Part shown: in pieces, positions 1 to 6,255 of the stretch | Layout of the letters: each line of letters starts with the position of its first letter | Numbering within the stretch: position 1 is the first letter of the stretch | NCBI GenBank assembly: GCA_903872255.1 | Contig: CAIQJW010000292.1 | Coordinates: 1-7,970 of the forward strand | Reading direction: 5' to 3' | Source: an uncultured delta proteobacterium | GTDB taxonomy: Bacteria > Desulfobacterota > Syntrophorhabdia > Syntrophorhabdales > Syntrophorhabdaceae | Length of the DNA: 7,970 bases | The notes under the pieces: model-generated | What the model was told of the DNA's origin: nothing | Database searches by the model: none | The model's input: only the letters and a program-made list of their open reading frames with translations | Made by a program: the position numbers and the translations under genes

Positions 1-8
1 CCGAAAGA

Positions 9-485
9 TCAGCCTTCTGGCCCCGGTTTCTTTCCCGCAATGATCTCGAGGAGTATGATAAGTCCGATGCCGACGGAAACGGCAATATCGGCGACGTTAA
101 ACGCAGGCCAGTGATGATTCCCGTAATAAAAGTCCAGAAAATCGACGACGCTTCCATAGAAGAACCTGTCATAGATGTTGCCGAGGGCTCCGGCGAGAAC
201 AAGCGATAATGCAAGCGTCCTGGTATCGCTCATTGTGTGCCGTATCAGTATATAGATGAGGACAATCGCCACGAGGGACGGAACTATCAAGAAGATATAC
301 CGGGCGTATCCGCCCTGGTTGAGTATGCCGAAGACCCCGCCCAAATTCCGAACATGCACTATTGAAAAGAAAGAGTTGATCTTGATCTCGCCCATTATGG
401 GGAGATCCTGCATGATAAGGTACTTGGTTACCCTGTCGAGCGCAAACAGGACCGGAATTAAAGCAAGGAAAGCGTATCTGCGCAT
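9..485 (-). CDS. lspA: Lipoprotein signal peptidase (signal peptidase II)
   Basis: An inner-membrane aspartyl protease that removes the signal peptide of prolipoproteins after lipidation of the +1 cysteine. The product is 158 residues from the ATG at 485, a normal length for the family. Using numbering from the GTG at 494 (161 residues), the visible family motifs are DRVTK (20-24), NLGGVFG (50-56), GNIYDR (105-110), VVDFLDF (116-122) and WPAFNVAD (129-136). The expected catalytic aspartates are D109 and D136. Four hydrophobic segments fit the family topology (about 8-27, 66-84, 94-106 and 136-153). Neither the GTG nor the ATG has a convincing Shine-Dalgarno sequence. The gene overlaps the 3' end of ileS by 28 bases, so translation is probably coupled to ileS, an arrangement common for this pair. 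Known E. coli-type LspA has NxGAAF at the second motif; here the alanines are G and V, a mild variation. The TGA stop is at 9-11. Confidence 0.96.
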   Translation of the reverse strand: MRRYAFLALIPVLFALDRVTKYLIMQDLPIMGEIKINSFFSIVHVRNLGGVFGILNQGGYARYIFLIVPSLVAIVLIYILIRHTMSDTRTLALSLVLAGALGNIYDRFFYGSVVDFLDFYYGNHHWPAFNVADIAVSVGIGLIILLEIIAGKKPGPEG

Positions 486-3214
486 CGCTTGCACACATTC
501 GGGAAGTTCCCGTCCTTCAGGATGTTTGTATCATATTGCCAGCAGCGCTCACATTTCTCGCCTTCGGCCCTGACCACTGTGACATCGAGGTCTTTCGCCT
601 CACGGATCTCTATCTGCGAGACGATAAAAACATCCTTTAATTCATCGCCAAGCTGCAAAAGCGCCTGGTAGTCTTCGGCGGGGGCGTCGATTATTATCTT
701 CGTATCGAGGGAATGGCCTATCTCTTTCGCCGTGCGCTTCCCTTCTATCTTCTTGTTGGCGAGCTCGCGGACCTTCCAAATCTTTTCCCATAATTCTTCT
801 ACGGGGCCATTGATCAGGTTCTTATCGGCCGTGGGGAATGGCGCGAGGAATACGCTTTCTTCCGATACATACTCCTTAAGGTATGACCACATTTCGTCAG
901 CTGTCGAGGACAGGACCGGCGCTATCAGCTTGACGAGAGTAATTAATGTCTCGTATACGACTGTCTGCGATGCCCGCCTTTTCTTTGCATCCTTGTAATC
1001 GACGTATATCCTGTCTTTGACTATGTCGAGATAGAGTGAGCTCAGATCAACCGTGCAGAAATTATGCACGGCATGATAGATCGCATGAAAGGTATAGTTG
1101 TTATATGAATCGCCGACCCTTTCGATAAGCCTCATGAGGCGTGATAAAAGCCACTTGTCGAGAAGGGACAATTTTTCGTACGGCACGGCATCACGGCCCG
1201 GATCAAAATCATCGTTGATATTAGCATGCAGGAAACGCAGCGTGTTCCTTATCCGTCGATATGTCTCGACAAGCCGGTTAATGATATCTTTCGAGATCTT
1301 GATATCGTCGCGGTAATCCTCGTAGGTTACCCAGAGCCTTAAGATTTCAGCTCCGAATTTGTCGATAATTTCATTAGGGACAATAACATTGCCCAGAGAC
1401 TTTGACATTTTCCGCCCGGTTCCATCGACAACGAACCCATGCGTCAGGACCGCTTTATACGGTGCGTGGCCCTCATTGCCCACGGATGTGAGCAGGGAAC
1501 TGTGGAACCAGCCGCGATGCTGGTCGCTTCCCTCGAGATACAGGTCGGCCGGGTATTTCAATTCAGGCCTCTTCTTACAAACGGCGGCCCAGCTTACCCC
1601 TGAATCAAACCAGACATCGAGGATGTCCTGTTCTTTAAAAAATGTCGAGTTGCCGCAATGGGCGCATTGAGTCCCTTCAGGAAGAAAATAGCCGGCATCT
1701 TTGTCAAACCATACGTCGGCGCCTGATTCCCGGACTGCCAGGACCACGTTTTCGAATGATTCTTTGCTCCAGAACGGTTCACGACATTTTTCGCAGTAAA
1801 ATATCGTGATCGGGATACCCCATGTCCGCTGACGCGAGATACACCAGTCCGGACGCATCGAGAGCATGTTGTAGATCCGGTCGCGGCCCCATGACGGGAT
1901 CCACCTGGTTTTGTCGACCTCGGCAAGCCCCCTTTGTCTCAAGCCCTGACTGTCCATAGAAACGAACCATTGTTCGGTTGCCCGGAATATAACGGGTTTT
2001 TTGCAGCGCCAGCAATGCGGGTAGGAGTGCTCTATCTCCTCTGTATGGAGAAGGAGCCCGAGTTCTTTTAATTTATCAATGACCTTAGGGTTGGCATCGA
2101 ATACGTTCATGCCCTTAAAAAATTCCACTTCCTCGAGGAAGGCACCCCTCTCATTCACGGGAGAATAGATTTCAAGGCCATATTCAAGGCCTGTCTCGTA
2201 ATCCTCTTCGCCATGACCGGGGGCAGTATGCACCGCACCTGTGCCCGTGTCAGCAGCTACATAGTCCGCAAAGACAATGACGGACTGCCTGTCGATAAAA
2301 GGATGTTTGAATGTCAGATCACGGAGGTCCTGTGGCGATACCTCCCTTATAACACGATATTCGGATATGCCCGCCCGCCCCATGATATCTTTTACGAGGT
2401 CTTTCAGGGCGATGTATATTTCTTTATCTGTTTCCACGGCAACGTATGTAAAATCCGGATGGATCGCTATTGCCAGGTTTGCAGGCAATGTCCACGGTGT
2501 TGTCGTCCAGATGAGCATATAGACCGGTTTGTCGGGATAATCCGTAAATACGGGGGCACGCTCGCCCGTGTAGGGAAACTTTACATAGACCGAACTCGAT
2601 CTCTTGTTGTCGTATTCAATTTCAGCCTCAGCAAGGGCCGTCGTGCAATTAACGCACCAGTGAACCGGTTTTTTCTTCCGGTAAACCTCGTGCCGCAGGA
2701 AAAACTTTGCCGCTTCTTCGATGATGGTCGCCTGATAATCGAAATCCATCGTTATGTATGGATGGTCCCAGTCGCCGAACCCGCCGAGCCTTTTGAATTC
2801 CTCACGCTGGATATCGATGAAGTTCCGGGCATATTTACGGCATTCCCCGCGGGTTTCCAGTTTGGAAAGCTCGAGCTTCTTCTGCTTGACGTTCTTCTCC
2901 ACCTGGTGTTCTATCGGAAGCCCATGGCAATCCCAGCCGGGGACGTAATCCGCCCTGTAACCCATCATGAATTTTGACTTGATGATAATGTCTTTAAGGA
3001 TCTTATTGAGGGCGGTACCCAGGTGAATGTTCCCGTTCGCATACGGAGGCCCGTCGTGAAGGATGAACGTGGGTTTTTCTTTACCGGCTTCAACCATTTT
3101 ACGGTACAGGTCTATCTCCTGCCACCGGGCAAGCATATCTTTTTCCTTGACCGGGAGGTTTCCTCTCATCGGAAAAGGGGTTTTGGGAAGGTTCAACGTA
3201 TCTTTATAATCCAT
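458..3214 (-). CDS. ileS: Isoleucyl-tRNA synthetase
   Basis: A cytoplasmic class Ia aminoacyl-tRNA synthetase that charges tRNA-Ile and proofreads valine. The product is 918 residues from the ATG at 3214, typical of bacterial IleRS. In that numbering the HIGH-type signature is HLGT (64-67), inside GPPYANGNIHLGT. The CP1 editing domain is recognised by TTTPWTLPAN (about 237-246) and GTGAVHTAPGHGEEDY (about 323-338). WCISRQRTWGIP lies at about 457-468 and the KMSKS loop at 602-606. An anticodon-binding domain follows, and a C-terminal zinc ribbon has cysteines at 888, 891, 908 and 911. The ORF can be extended to a TTG at 3223, but an AAGGA Shine-Dalgarno sequence directly abuts that TTG and is 9 bases from the ATG, so the ATG is preferred. 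The TAA stop is at 458-460, inside the start of lspA. No T-box leader motif is seen upstream. A complete, intact gene. Confidence 0.98.
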   Translation of the reverse strand: MDYKDTLNLPKTPFPMRGNLPVKEKDMLARWQEIDLYRKMVEAGKEKPTFILHDGPPYANGNIHLGTALNKILKDIIIKSKFMMGYRADYVPGWDCHGLPIEHQVEKNVKQKKLELSKLETRGECRKYARNFIDIQREEFKRLGGFGDWDHPYITMDFDYQATIIEEAAKFFLRHEVYRKKKPVHWCVNCTTALAEAEIEYDNKRSSSVYVKFPYTGERAPVFTDYPDKPVYMLIWTTTPWTLPANLAIAIHPDFTYVAVETDKEIYIALKDLVKDIMGRAGISEYRVIREVSPQDLRDLTFKHPFIDRQSVIVFADYVAADTGTGAVHTAPGHGEEDYETGLEYGLEIYSPVNERGAFLEEVEFFKGMNVFDANPKVIDKLKELGLLLHTEEIEHSYPHCWRCKKPVIFRATEQWFVSMDSQGLRQRGLAEVDKTRWIPSWGRDRIYNMLSMRPDWCISRQRTWGIPITIFYCEKCREPFWSKESFENVVLAVRESGADVWFDKDAGYFLPEGTQCAHCGNSTFFKEQDILDVWFDSGVSWAAVCKKRPELKYPADLYLEGSDQHRGWFHSSLLTSVGNEGHAPYKAVLTHGFVVDGTGRKMSKSLGNVIVPNEIIDKFGAEILRLWVTYEDYRDDIKISKDIINRLVETYRRIRNTLRFLHANINDDFDPGRDAVPYEKLSLLDKWLLSRLMRLIERVGDSYNNYTFHAIYHAVHNFCTVDLSSLYLDIVKDRIYVDYKDAKKRRASQTVVYETLITLVKLIAPVLSSTADEMWSYLKEYVSEESVFLAPFPTADKNLINGPVEELWEKIWKVRELANKKIEGKRTAKEIGHSLDTKIIIDAPAEDYQALLQLGDELKDVFIVSQIEIREAKDLDVTVVRAEGEKCERCWQYDTNILKDGNFPNVCKRCADTLSLL

Positions 3215-3223
3215 AACGGGCAA

Positions 3224-3228
3224 TCCTT
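3224..3228 (-). promoter_or_regulatory. Ribosome binding site of ileS (decides the start)
   Basis: On the minus strand this reads AAGGA. It lies 9 bases upstream of the ATG at 3214-3212 and has no spacing at all to the in-frame TTG at 3223-3221. This favours the shorter 918-residue protein over the 921-residue version. Confidence 0.7.
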
Positions 3229-3297
3229 GCTGAAATAGAAAGTAATCCTCGCCGGGCTTATGGCAGCTTACGACATCTTTTATTGTTATGGGGAGAT

Positions 3298-3313
3298 AAC
3301 TGTTTTTACAGTT
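3298..3313. repeat. Perfect 16-bp palindrome in the ileS leader
   Basis: AACTGT and ACAGTT form a perfect 6-bp inverted repeat around TTTT. It lies 84 bases upstream of the ileS ATG. It is AT-rich, has no T-run after it on the ileS strand and is short, so it is a weak terminator candidate. An operator for a dimeric regulator is possible but unproven. I could not place a confident sigma-70 promoter for ileS around it; the best -10-like string on the minus strand (AACAAT) lacks a good -35. Confidence 0.35.
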
Positions 3314-3315
3314 TT

Positions 3316-3331
3316 CGTAACCGTCGTAACC
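3316..3331. repeat. Short tandem repeat, CGTAACC twice
   Basis: CGTAACC occurs at 3316-3322 and again at 3325-3331, separated by GT, giving a 9-base period. It directly adjoins the palindrome at 3298-3313. Its function is unknown, and a two-copy repeat of this size can arise by chance. Confidence 0.3.
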
Positions 3332-3389
3332 CGCAGGATCCTGAAATCAAGTTAACACAAAGCAGGGTATCTATACAAGAAGAATGGGG

Positions 3390-3457
3390 AAAAACGGGTA
3401 ATAGGTTATGGGTTACAGGAGTATTCCCCCATTACCCATGACCCAGTACCCATTACC
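3390..3457 (-). terminator. Hairpin plus T-run, likely terminator of the hydrolase gene
   Basis: Read leftward, the arm at 3457-3434 pairs with the arm at 3419-3396. Roughly 20 of 24 positions pair, counting G-U pairs, around a loop of about 14 bases. TTTTT follows immediately (3394-3390), then CCCC. The hydrolase stop codon (3455-3453) lies in the first arm. The shape fits a rho-independent terminator separating the hydrolase transcript from ileS. The stem is longer and less perfect than a usual terminator because it is built from the heptamer repeat described separately. Confidence 0.55.
3396..3457. repeat. Facing arrays of degenerate GGGTAAT-like heptamers
   Basis: On the plus strand there are three heptamers at 3396-3416 (GGGTAAT, AGGTTAT, GGGTTAC). 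A spacer follows, then four heptamers of the complementary type at 3428-3455 (CCCATTA, CCCATGA, CCCAGTA, CCCATTA) and a trailing CC. The two arrays therefore face each other as an inverted repeat. The minus strand of 3428-3451 has four GGG runs separated by exactly four bases, a standard G-quadruplex-forming pattern. It resembles an interspersed intergenic repeat (REP- or STRR-like), but its presence elsewhere in the genome cannot be judged from this window. Confidence 0.6.
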
Positions 3458-4079
3458 TGACTTTAGGTATCGTTTCCTTTATAAAATCTATCAATTCGGT
3501 TTCTTTGCCCGCATAGAAATGGGTCGTATTGATCACCTTGAGGTGTTTGTCGAGTGTCGAGAGGTTCTGATAAAGCTCATAGAGGTCATCCATTGGCGCA
3601 ATATCGTCATATGTCCCGCCCACGACTATGATCTCCTTATTGAAATTCCTGAGGTGTTCGTATTTGTATATCAGGCAGGGGAACGAAGCGAGAAAAAGGC
3701 TGTCAAATCGCTCTATCTCAAGGGCTGACCTCGAGATGACCCATGCCCCGAACGAATAACCGGCAAGGGTTATCCGGGCATCATCATCGAGGCGCTTTGC
3801 CAGATAGTGACACGCGGCCGTTGCATCCCTGACCTCGCCTTCGCCTTCATCGTATTCGCCCTGAGAATCCCCGACCCCCCGGAAATTAAATATAAGGGTG
3901 CTGTATCCCTGCGCAGAGTAGCCGTCTTCTATGGCGCTTACAACATTATTGTACATGTTGCCCCCGTAGAGAGGATGGGGATGGCATATAACAACACCGG
4001 CCTTCTTGCTCTTAAAGCGAAACAGTCCCTCCAGATCGTGGTCGGAACCCATAATGACCCTTTCTATTGACATAGACAT
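3453..4079 (-). CDS. Alpha/beta hydrolase, small CocE/NonD-like (COG2945-type) family
   Basis: A soluble serine hydrolase of 208 residues with no signal peptide; its substrate is unknown. The HPHPLYGG motif (33-40) followed by NMYNNVV is characteristic of this small hydrolase family and would lie next to the oxyanion hole. The nucleophile elbow is GYSFG (107-111), with Ser109. The acid is probably Asp159 (or Asp158) in GTYDD, and the base His187 in THFYAG, so a full triad is present. The start is uncertain: ATGs lie at 4079, 4073 and 4052. Only the last has a good Shine-Dalgarno (AAAGGG, 5 bases away), but it would remove IERV, which looks like the family's first strand. The TAA stop falls inside a heptamer repeat. 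It is divergent from accD and probably monocistronic, with a hairpin after it. Esterase or peptidase activity is plausible but not shown. Confidence 0.85.
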   Translation of the reverse strand: MSMSIERVIMGSDHDLEGLFRFKSKKAGVVICHPHPLYGGNMYNNVVSAIEDGYSAQGYSTLIFNFRGVGDSQGEYDEGEGEVRDATAACHYLAKRLDDDARITLAGYSFGAWVISRSALEIERFDSLFLASFPCLIYKYEHLRNFNKEIIVVGGTYDDIAPMDDLYELYQNLSTLDKHLKVINTTHFYAGKETELIDFIKETIPKVR

Positions 4080-4096
4080 ACTTATTTTGGTAATTT
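4067..4096 (+). promoter_or_regulatory. Sigma-70-type promoter of the accD operon
   Basis: A perfect -35 TTGACA at 4067-4072 is followed 18 bases later by TAATTT (4091-4096). TG at 4088-4089 is correctly placed for an extended -10. An alternative -10 is GGTAAT at 4089-4094 with a 16-base spacer. Transcription would start near 4103, giving a leader of about 20 bases containing the AGGA ribosome binding site. The -35 lies within the first codons of the divergent hydrolase gene. Confidence 0.55.
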
Positions 4097-4112
4097 TCTA
4101 GCAAAAATTCAA
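4084..4112 (-). promoter_or_regulatory. Possible promoter of the hydrolase gene
   Basis: On the minus strand TTGAAT (4112-4107) is followed 17 bases later by CAAAAT (4089-4084); each hexamer matches 4 of 6 consensus positions. Transcription would start near 4077. That would make the mRNA leaderless or nearly so for the ATGs at 4079 and 4073, or give a leader of about 25 bases for the ATG at 4052. The evidence is weak. Confidence 0.25.
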
Positions 4113-4113
4113 T

Positions 4114-4117
4114 AGGA
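4114..4117 (+). promoter_or_regulatory. Ribosome binding site of accD (decides the start)
   Basis: AGGA lies 6 bases before the ATG at 4124 and only 3 bases before the in-frame GTG at 4121. The ATG is therefore the better start. Confidence 0.65.
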
Positions 4118-4123
4118 AAAGTG

Positions 4124-4987
4124 ATGGGATTATTCAAAAAACGGGATAAAGAGAAGCAGCCTTACCGTGAGATAGATATCCAGAAAGAGATCTCGAAGGC
4201 AGAGAAGGAAGAATCGCTCTGGAGAAAATGCAATTCCTGTCAGGAGCTTCTTTACAGAAAAGAGGTCGAAAGAAACAGGCACGTCTGCCCGAAATGTTTC
4301 TATCATTTTCCGATATCGGTCGATAACAGGATCGCCCTTACCTTTGACAAAGGAAGCTTCACCGAATTCTACGAACGTGTCGAGCCGGTAGATTTTCTCA
4401 AGTTCAAGGATACAAAACCGTACAAAGTAAGACTTGCGGAAACCCAGGAGACAACAAAGCGCCGGGACGCCTTAATGTGCGGCAGCGCAAAGATAGGCGG
4501 CATTCCCGTTCTTGCAGCTATCTTCGATTTTAGTTTTATGGGCGGCAGTCTGGGGAGCGTCGTCGGCGAGAAGATCACCCGGATCCTCGAGGAAGGCGTA
4601 AAGCAAAAAATGCCGGTCATTCTTTTTTGTTCGTCGGGCGGCGCCAGGATGCAGGAGGGCATTATGTCCCTCATGCAGATGTCAAAGGTTTCCGGTGCAA
4701 TCTACCGCCTGAAAAGCAATAATATGCCCTACATAACGATACTCACCGACCCCACCTTGGGTGGTGTCTCAGCCAGCATGGGGATGCTCGGGGACATTAT
4801 TATTGCAGAGCCTAAGGCGATGATAGGCTTCGCGGGGGAAAGGGTTATCAAGGAAACTATTAAAGCGAAACTGCCCCCGGGGTTTCAGCGGGCAGAATAC
4901 CTGCTCGAACACGGCATGATCGACATGATCTCCTCCCGAAAAGAGCTCAAGCAGACACTCTATACGTTGCTGTCCCTGATTACATGA
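4124..4987 (+). CDS. accD: Acetyl-CoA carboxylase carboxyltransferase subunit beta
   Basis: The beta subunit of the carboxyltransferase half of acetyl-CoA carboxylase. With AccA it moves the carboxyl group from carboxybiotin to acetyl-CoA, making malonyl-CoA for fatty-acid synthesis in the cytoplasm. The 287 residues match the usual length. An N-terminal zinc ribbon has CNSC and CPKC pairs (Cys 36, 39, 55 and 58). The crotonase-fold core carries GGSLGSVVGEKI (about 140-151), SSGGARMQEGIMSLMQMSK (about 170-188), and TDPTLGGVSASMGMLGD followed by GFAGERVI. The C-terminal LPPGFQRAEYLLEHGMID is also typical. A GTG one codon upstream is rejected on Shine-Dalgarno spacing. The TGA stop overlaps the folC ATG (ATGA). 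It is the first gene of the rightward operon. accA is not in this window. Confidence 0.98.
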   Translation: MGLFKKRDKEKQPYREIDIQKEISKAEKEESLWRKCNSCQELLYRKEVERNRHVCPKCFYHFPISVDNRIALTFDKGSFTEFYERVEPVDFLKFKDTKPYKVRLAETQETTKRRDALMCGSAKIGGIPVLAAIFDFSFMGGSLGSVVGEKITRILEEGVKQKMPVILFCSSGGARMQEGIMSLMQMSKVSGAIYRLKSNNMPYITILTDPTLGGVSASMGMLGDIIIAEPKAMIGFAGERVIKETIKAKLPPGFQRAEYLLEHGMIDMISSRKELKQTLYTLLSLIT

Positions 4988-6255
4988 ATGATCCCGCATA
5001 TGAGGGCTCTTTAGCATATTTATATAGCCTGGAAAAGTTCGGCTCGGTTTTCGGGCTTGACAATATATTTAGGATCCTCAGATCAATAGATAATCCCCAT
5101 AGATCATTCCGGGCAATACACATTGCAGGAACGAACGGCAAGGGTTCTGTCGCAACGATGATCGCGTGTATTCTGAAGGCGGCTGGGTATCGCGTCGGCA
5201 AATACACGTCGCCCCATCTTGTGTCATTCACGGAACGCATCACGGTGAATGAAGAAGAGATCACGGAGGAAGATGTCGCCCTGCTTACCGGGTACATAAG
5301 GGAGAGGGCAGCCAGGGAATGTCCGGACGGGTTCTACACGTTCTTTGATTTCACGACGGCAATGGCATTTGAATACTTCAGGCGAAAAAAGGTCGACATC
5401 GCGGTCATAGAGACAGGGCTCGGGGGCAGGCTTGACTCGACGAATATTATCGAACCCCTCGTGAGCATTATTACGAATGTGACCTTCGATCATATGAAAG
5501 AATTAGGCGGCACGGTAACGCAAATAGCAGGCGAAAAGGCCGGTATCATCAAAAAAGGCATCCCCGTCATCACGGGTGCACAGTGGCGGTCTCGCGAGGT
5601 TATCGAGAGGGTAGCCGGCGAAACCGCAAGTACCGTATATGTTTTAGGCAGGGATTTTTCGTTCAAAAAATCAGGCCGCAAGTGCATGTCGTACCGGGGC
5701 CTTAACCGGACGCTCTACGACGTCGCCATTAACTTGGACGGCGATCACCAGTTGTCAAACGCGGCCCTGGCGCTATGCGCCATAGATGTTATATCGGGGC
5801 TCGGATACGATGCCTCCGAAAGCCAGATACGAAGAGCCCTTTCTTCAGTCATCTGGCAGGGACGCCTCGAGATGGTACGGGAGAAGCCGCTCGTCATACT
5901 CGACGGAGCGCATAACGCGTCCGGGGTACGGGCGCTCAGGCGTTTCATCCGTACAAATTACCGGGACCACAGGAAGGCCATGGTGTTCGGGGTTATGCGC
6001 GATAAGCAATACCGAAAGATGCTCGAATCGATGAATGACTGCATCGATCTCGCGATCCTTACGCGGCCCCGGACCGACCGGGCTCTCGACGCGGCCGTCA
6101 TGAAAAATGTCGCGCGAAATTCTATCGTGGCAACCGATACCCGAAGCGCACTTGAACAAGCCCGGCAATTTGCAGGCGAAAAAGGCCTGATCCTTGTCAC
6201 GGGTTCATTCTATACCATCGGAGAAGCCAAGCAGGCCGTAAATGAGCTCTTTTAA
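4984..6255 (+). CDS. folC: Folylpolyglutamate synthase / dihydrofolate synthase
   Basis: A cytoplasmic ATP-dependent Mur-ligase-family enzyme. It adds glutamate to folates and, in bifunctional forms, to dihydropteroate to make dihydrofolate. The 423 residues match the usual length. The P-loop is GTNGKGS (49-55). YTSPHLVSFTERITVNEEEI (74-93) is a family hallmark. ETGLGGRLDSTN (143-154) and TNVTFDHMKELGGT (164-177) follow, then EKAGIIKKGIPVITG (184-198), whose lysine is the expected carbamylated metal-site residue. The C-terminal domain has LDGAHNASG (306-314) and GVMRDKQY (336-343). Whether it has both activities or only the folylpolyglutamate synthase activity cannot be told from sequence alone. 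The start codon overlaps the accD stop by four bases, so translation is likely coupled. The end overlaps lptD by 14 bases. The gene is intact. Confidence 0.97.
   Translation: MNDPAYEGSLAYLYSLEKFGSVFGLDNIFRILRSIDNPHRSFRAIHIAGTNGKGSVATMIACILKAAGYRVGKYTSPHLVSFTERITVNEEEITEEDVALLTGYIRERAARECPDGFYTFFDFTTAMAFEYFRRKKVDIAVIETGLGGRLDSTNIIEPLVSIITNVTFDHMKELGGTVTQIAGEKAGIIKKGIPVITGAQWRSREVIERVAGETASTVYVLGRDFSFKKSGRKCMSYRGLNRTLYDVAINLDGDHQLSNAALALCAIDVISGLGYDASESQIRRALSSVIWQGRLEMVREKPLVILDGAHNASGVRALRRFIRTNYRDHRKAMVFGVMRDKQYRKMLESMNDCIDLAILTRPRTDRALDAAVMKNVARNSIVATDTRSALEQARQFAGEKGLILVTGSFYTIGEAKQAVNELF

Noticed and set aside
2213..2977. A 254-codon open frame on the plus strand
   Set aside because: It lies wholly antisense to the clearly real ileS gene, has no recognisable domain, and its composition is what the complement of a moderately GC-rich gene gives.
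3298..3313. Terminator at the small palindrome
   Set aside because: The stem is only 6 bp and AT-rich; on the leftward strand no T-run follows, and it sits inside the leader of ileS.
3215..3395. A T-box or other tRNA-sensing riboswitch upstream of ileS
   Set aside because: The minus-strand leader has no T-box consensus (AGGGTGGNACCGCG-like) and no terminator/antiterminator pair just before the start.
3396..3457. A CRISPR array
   Set aside because: The units are 7 bases, contiguous, degenerate and in inverted orientation, with no spacers and no cas genes.
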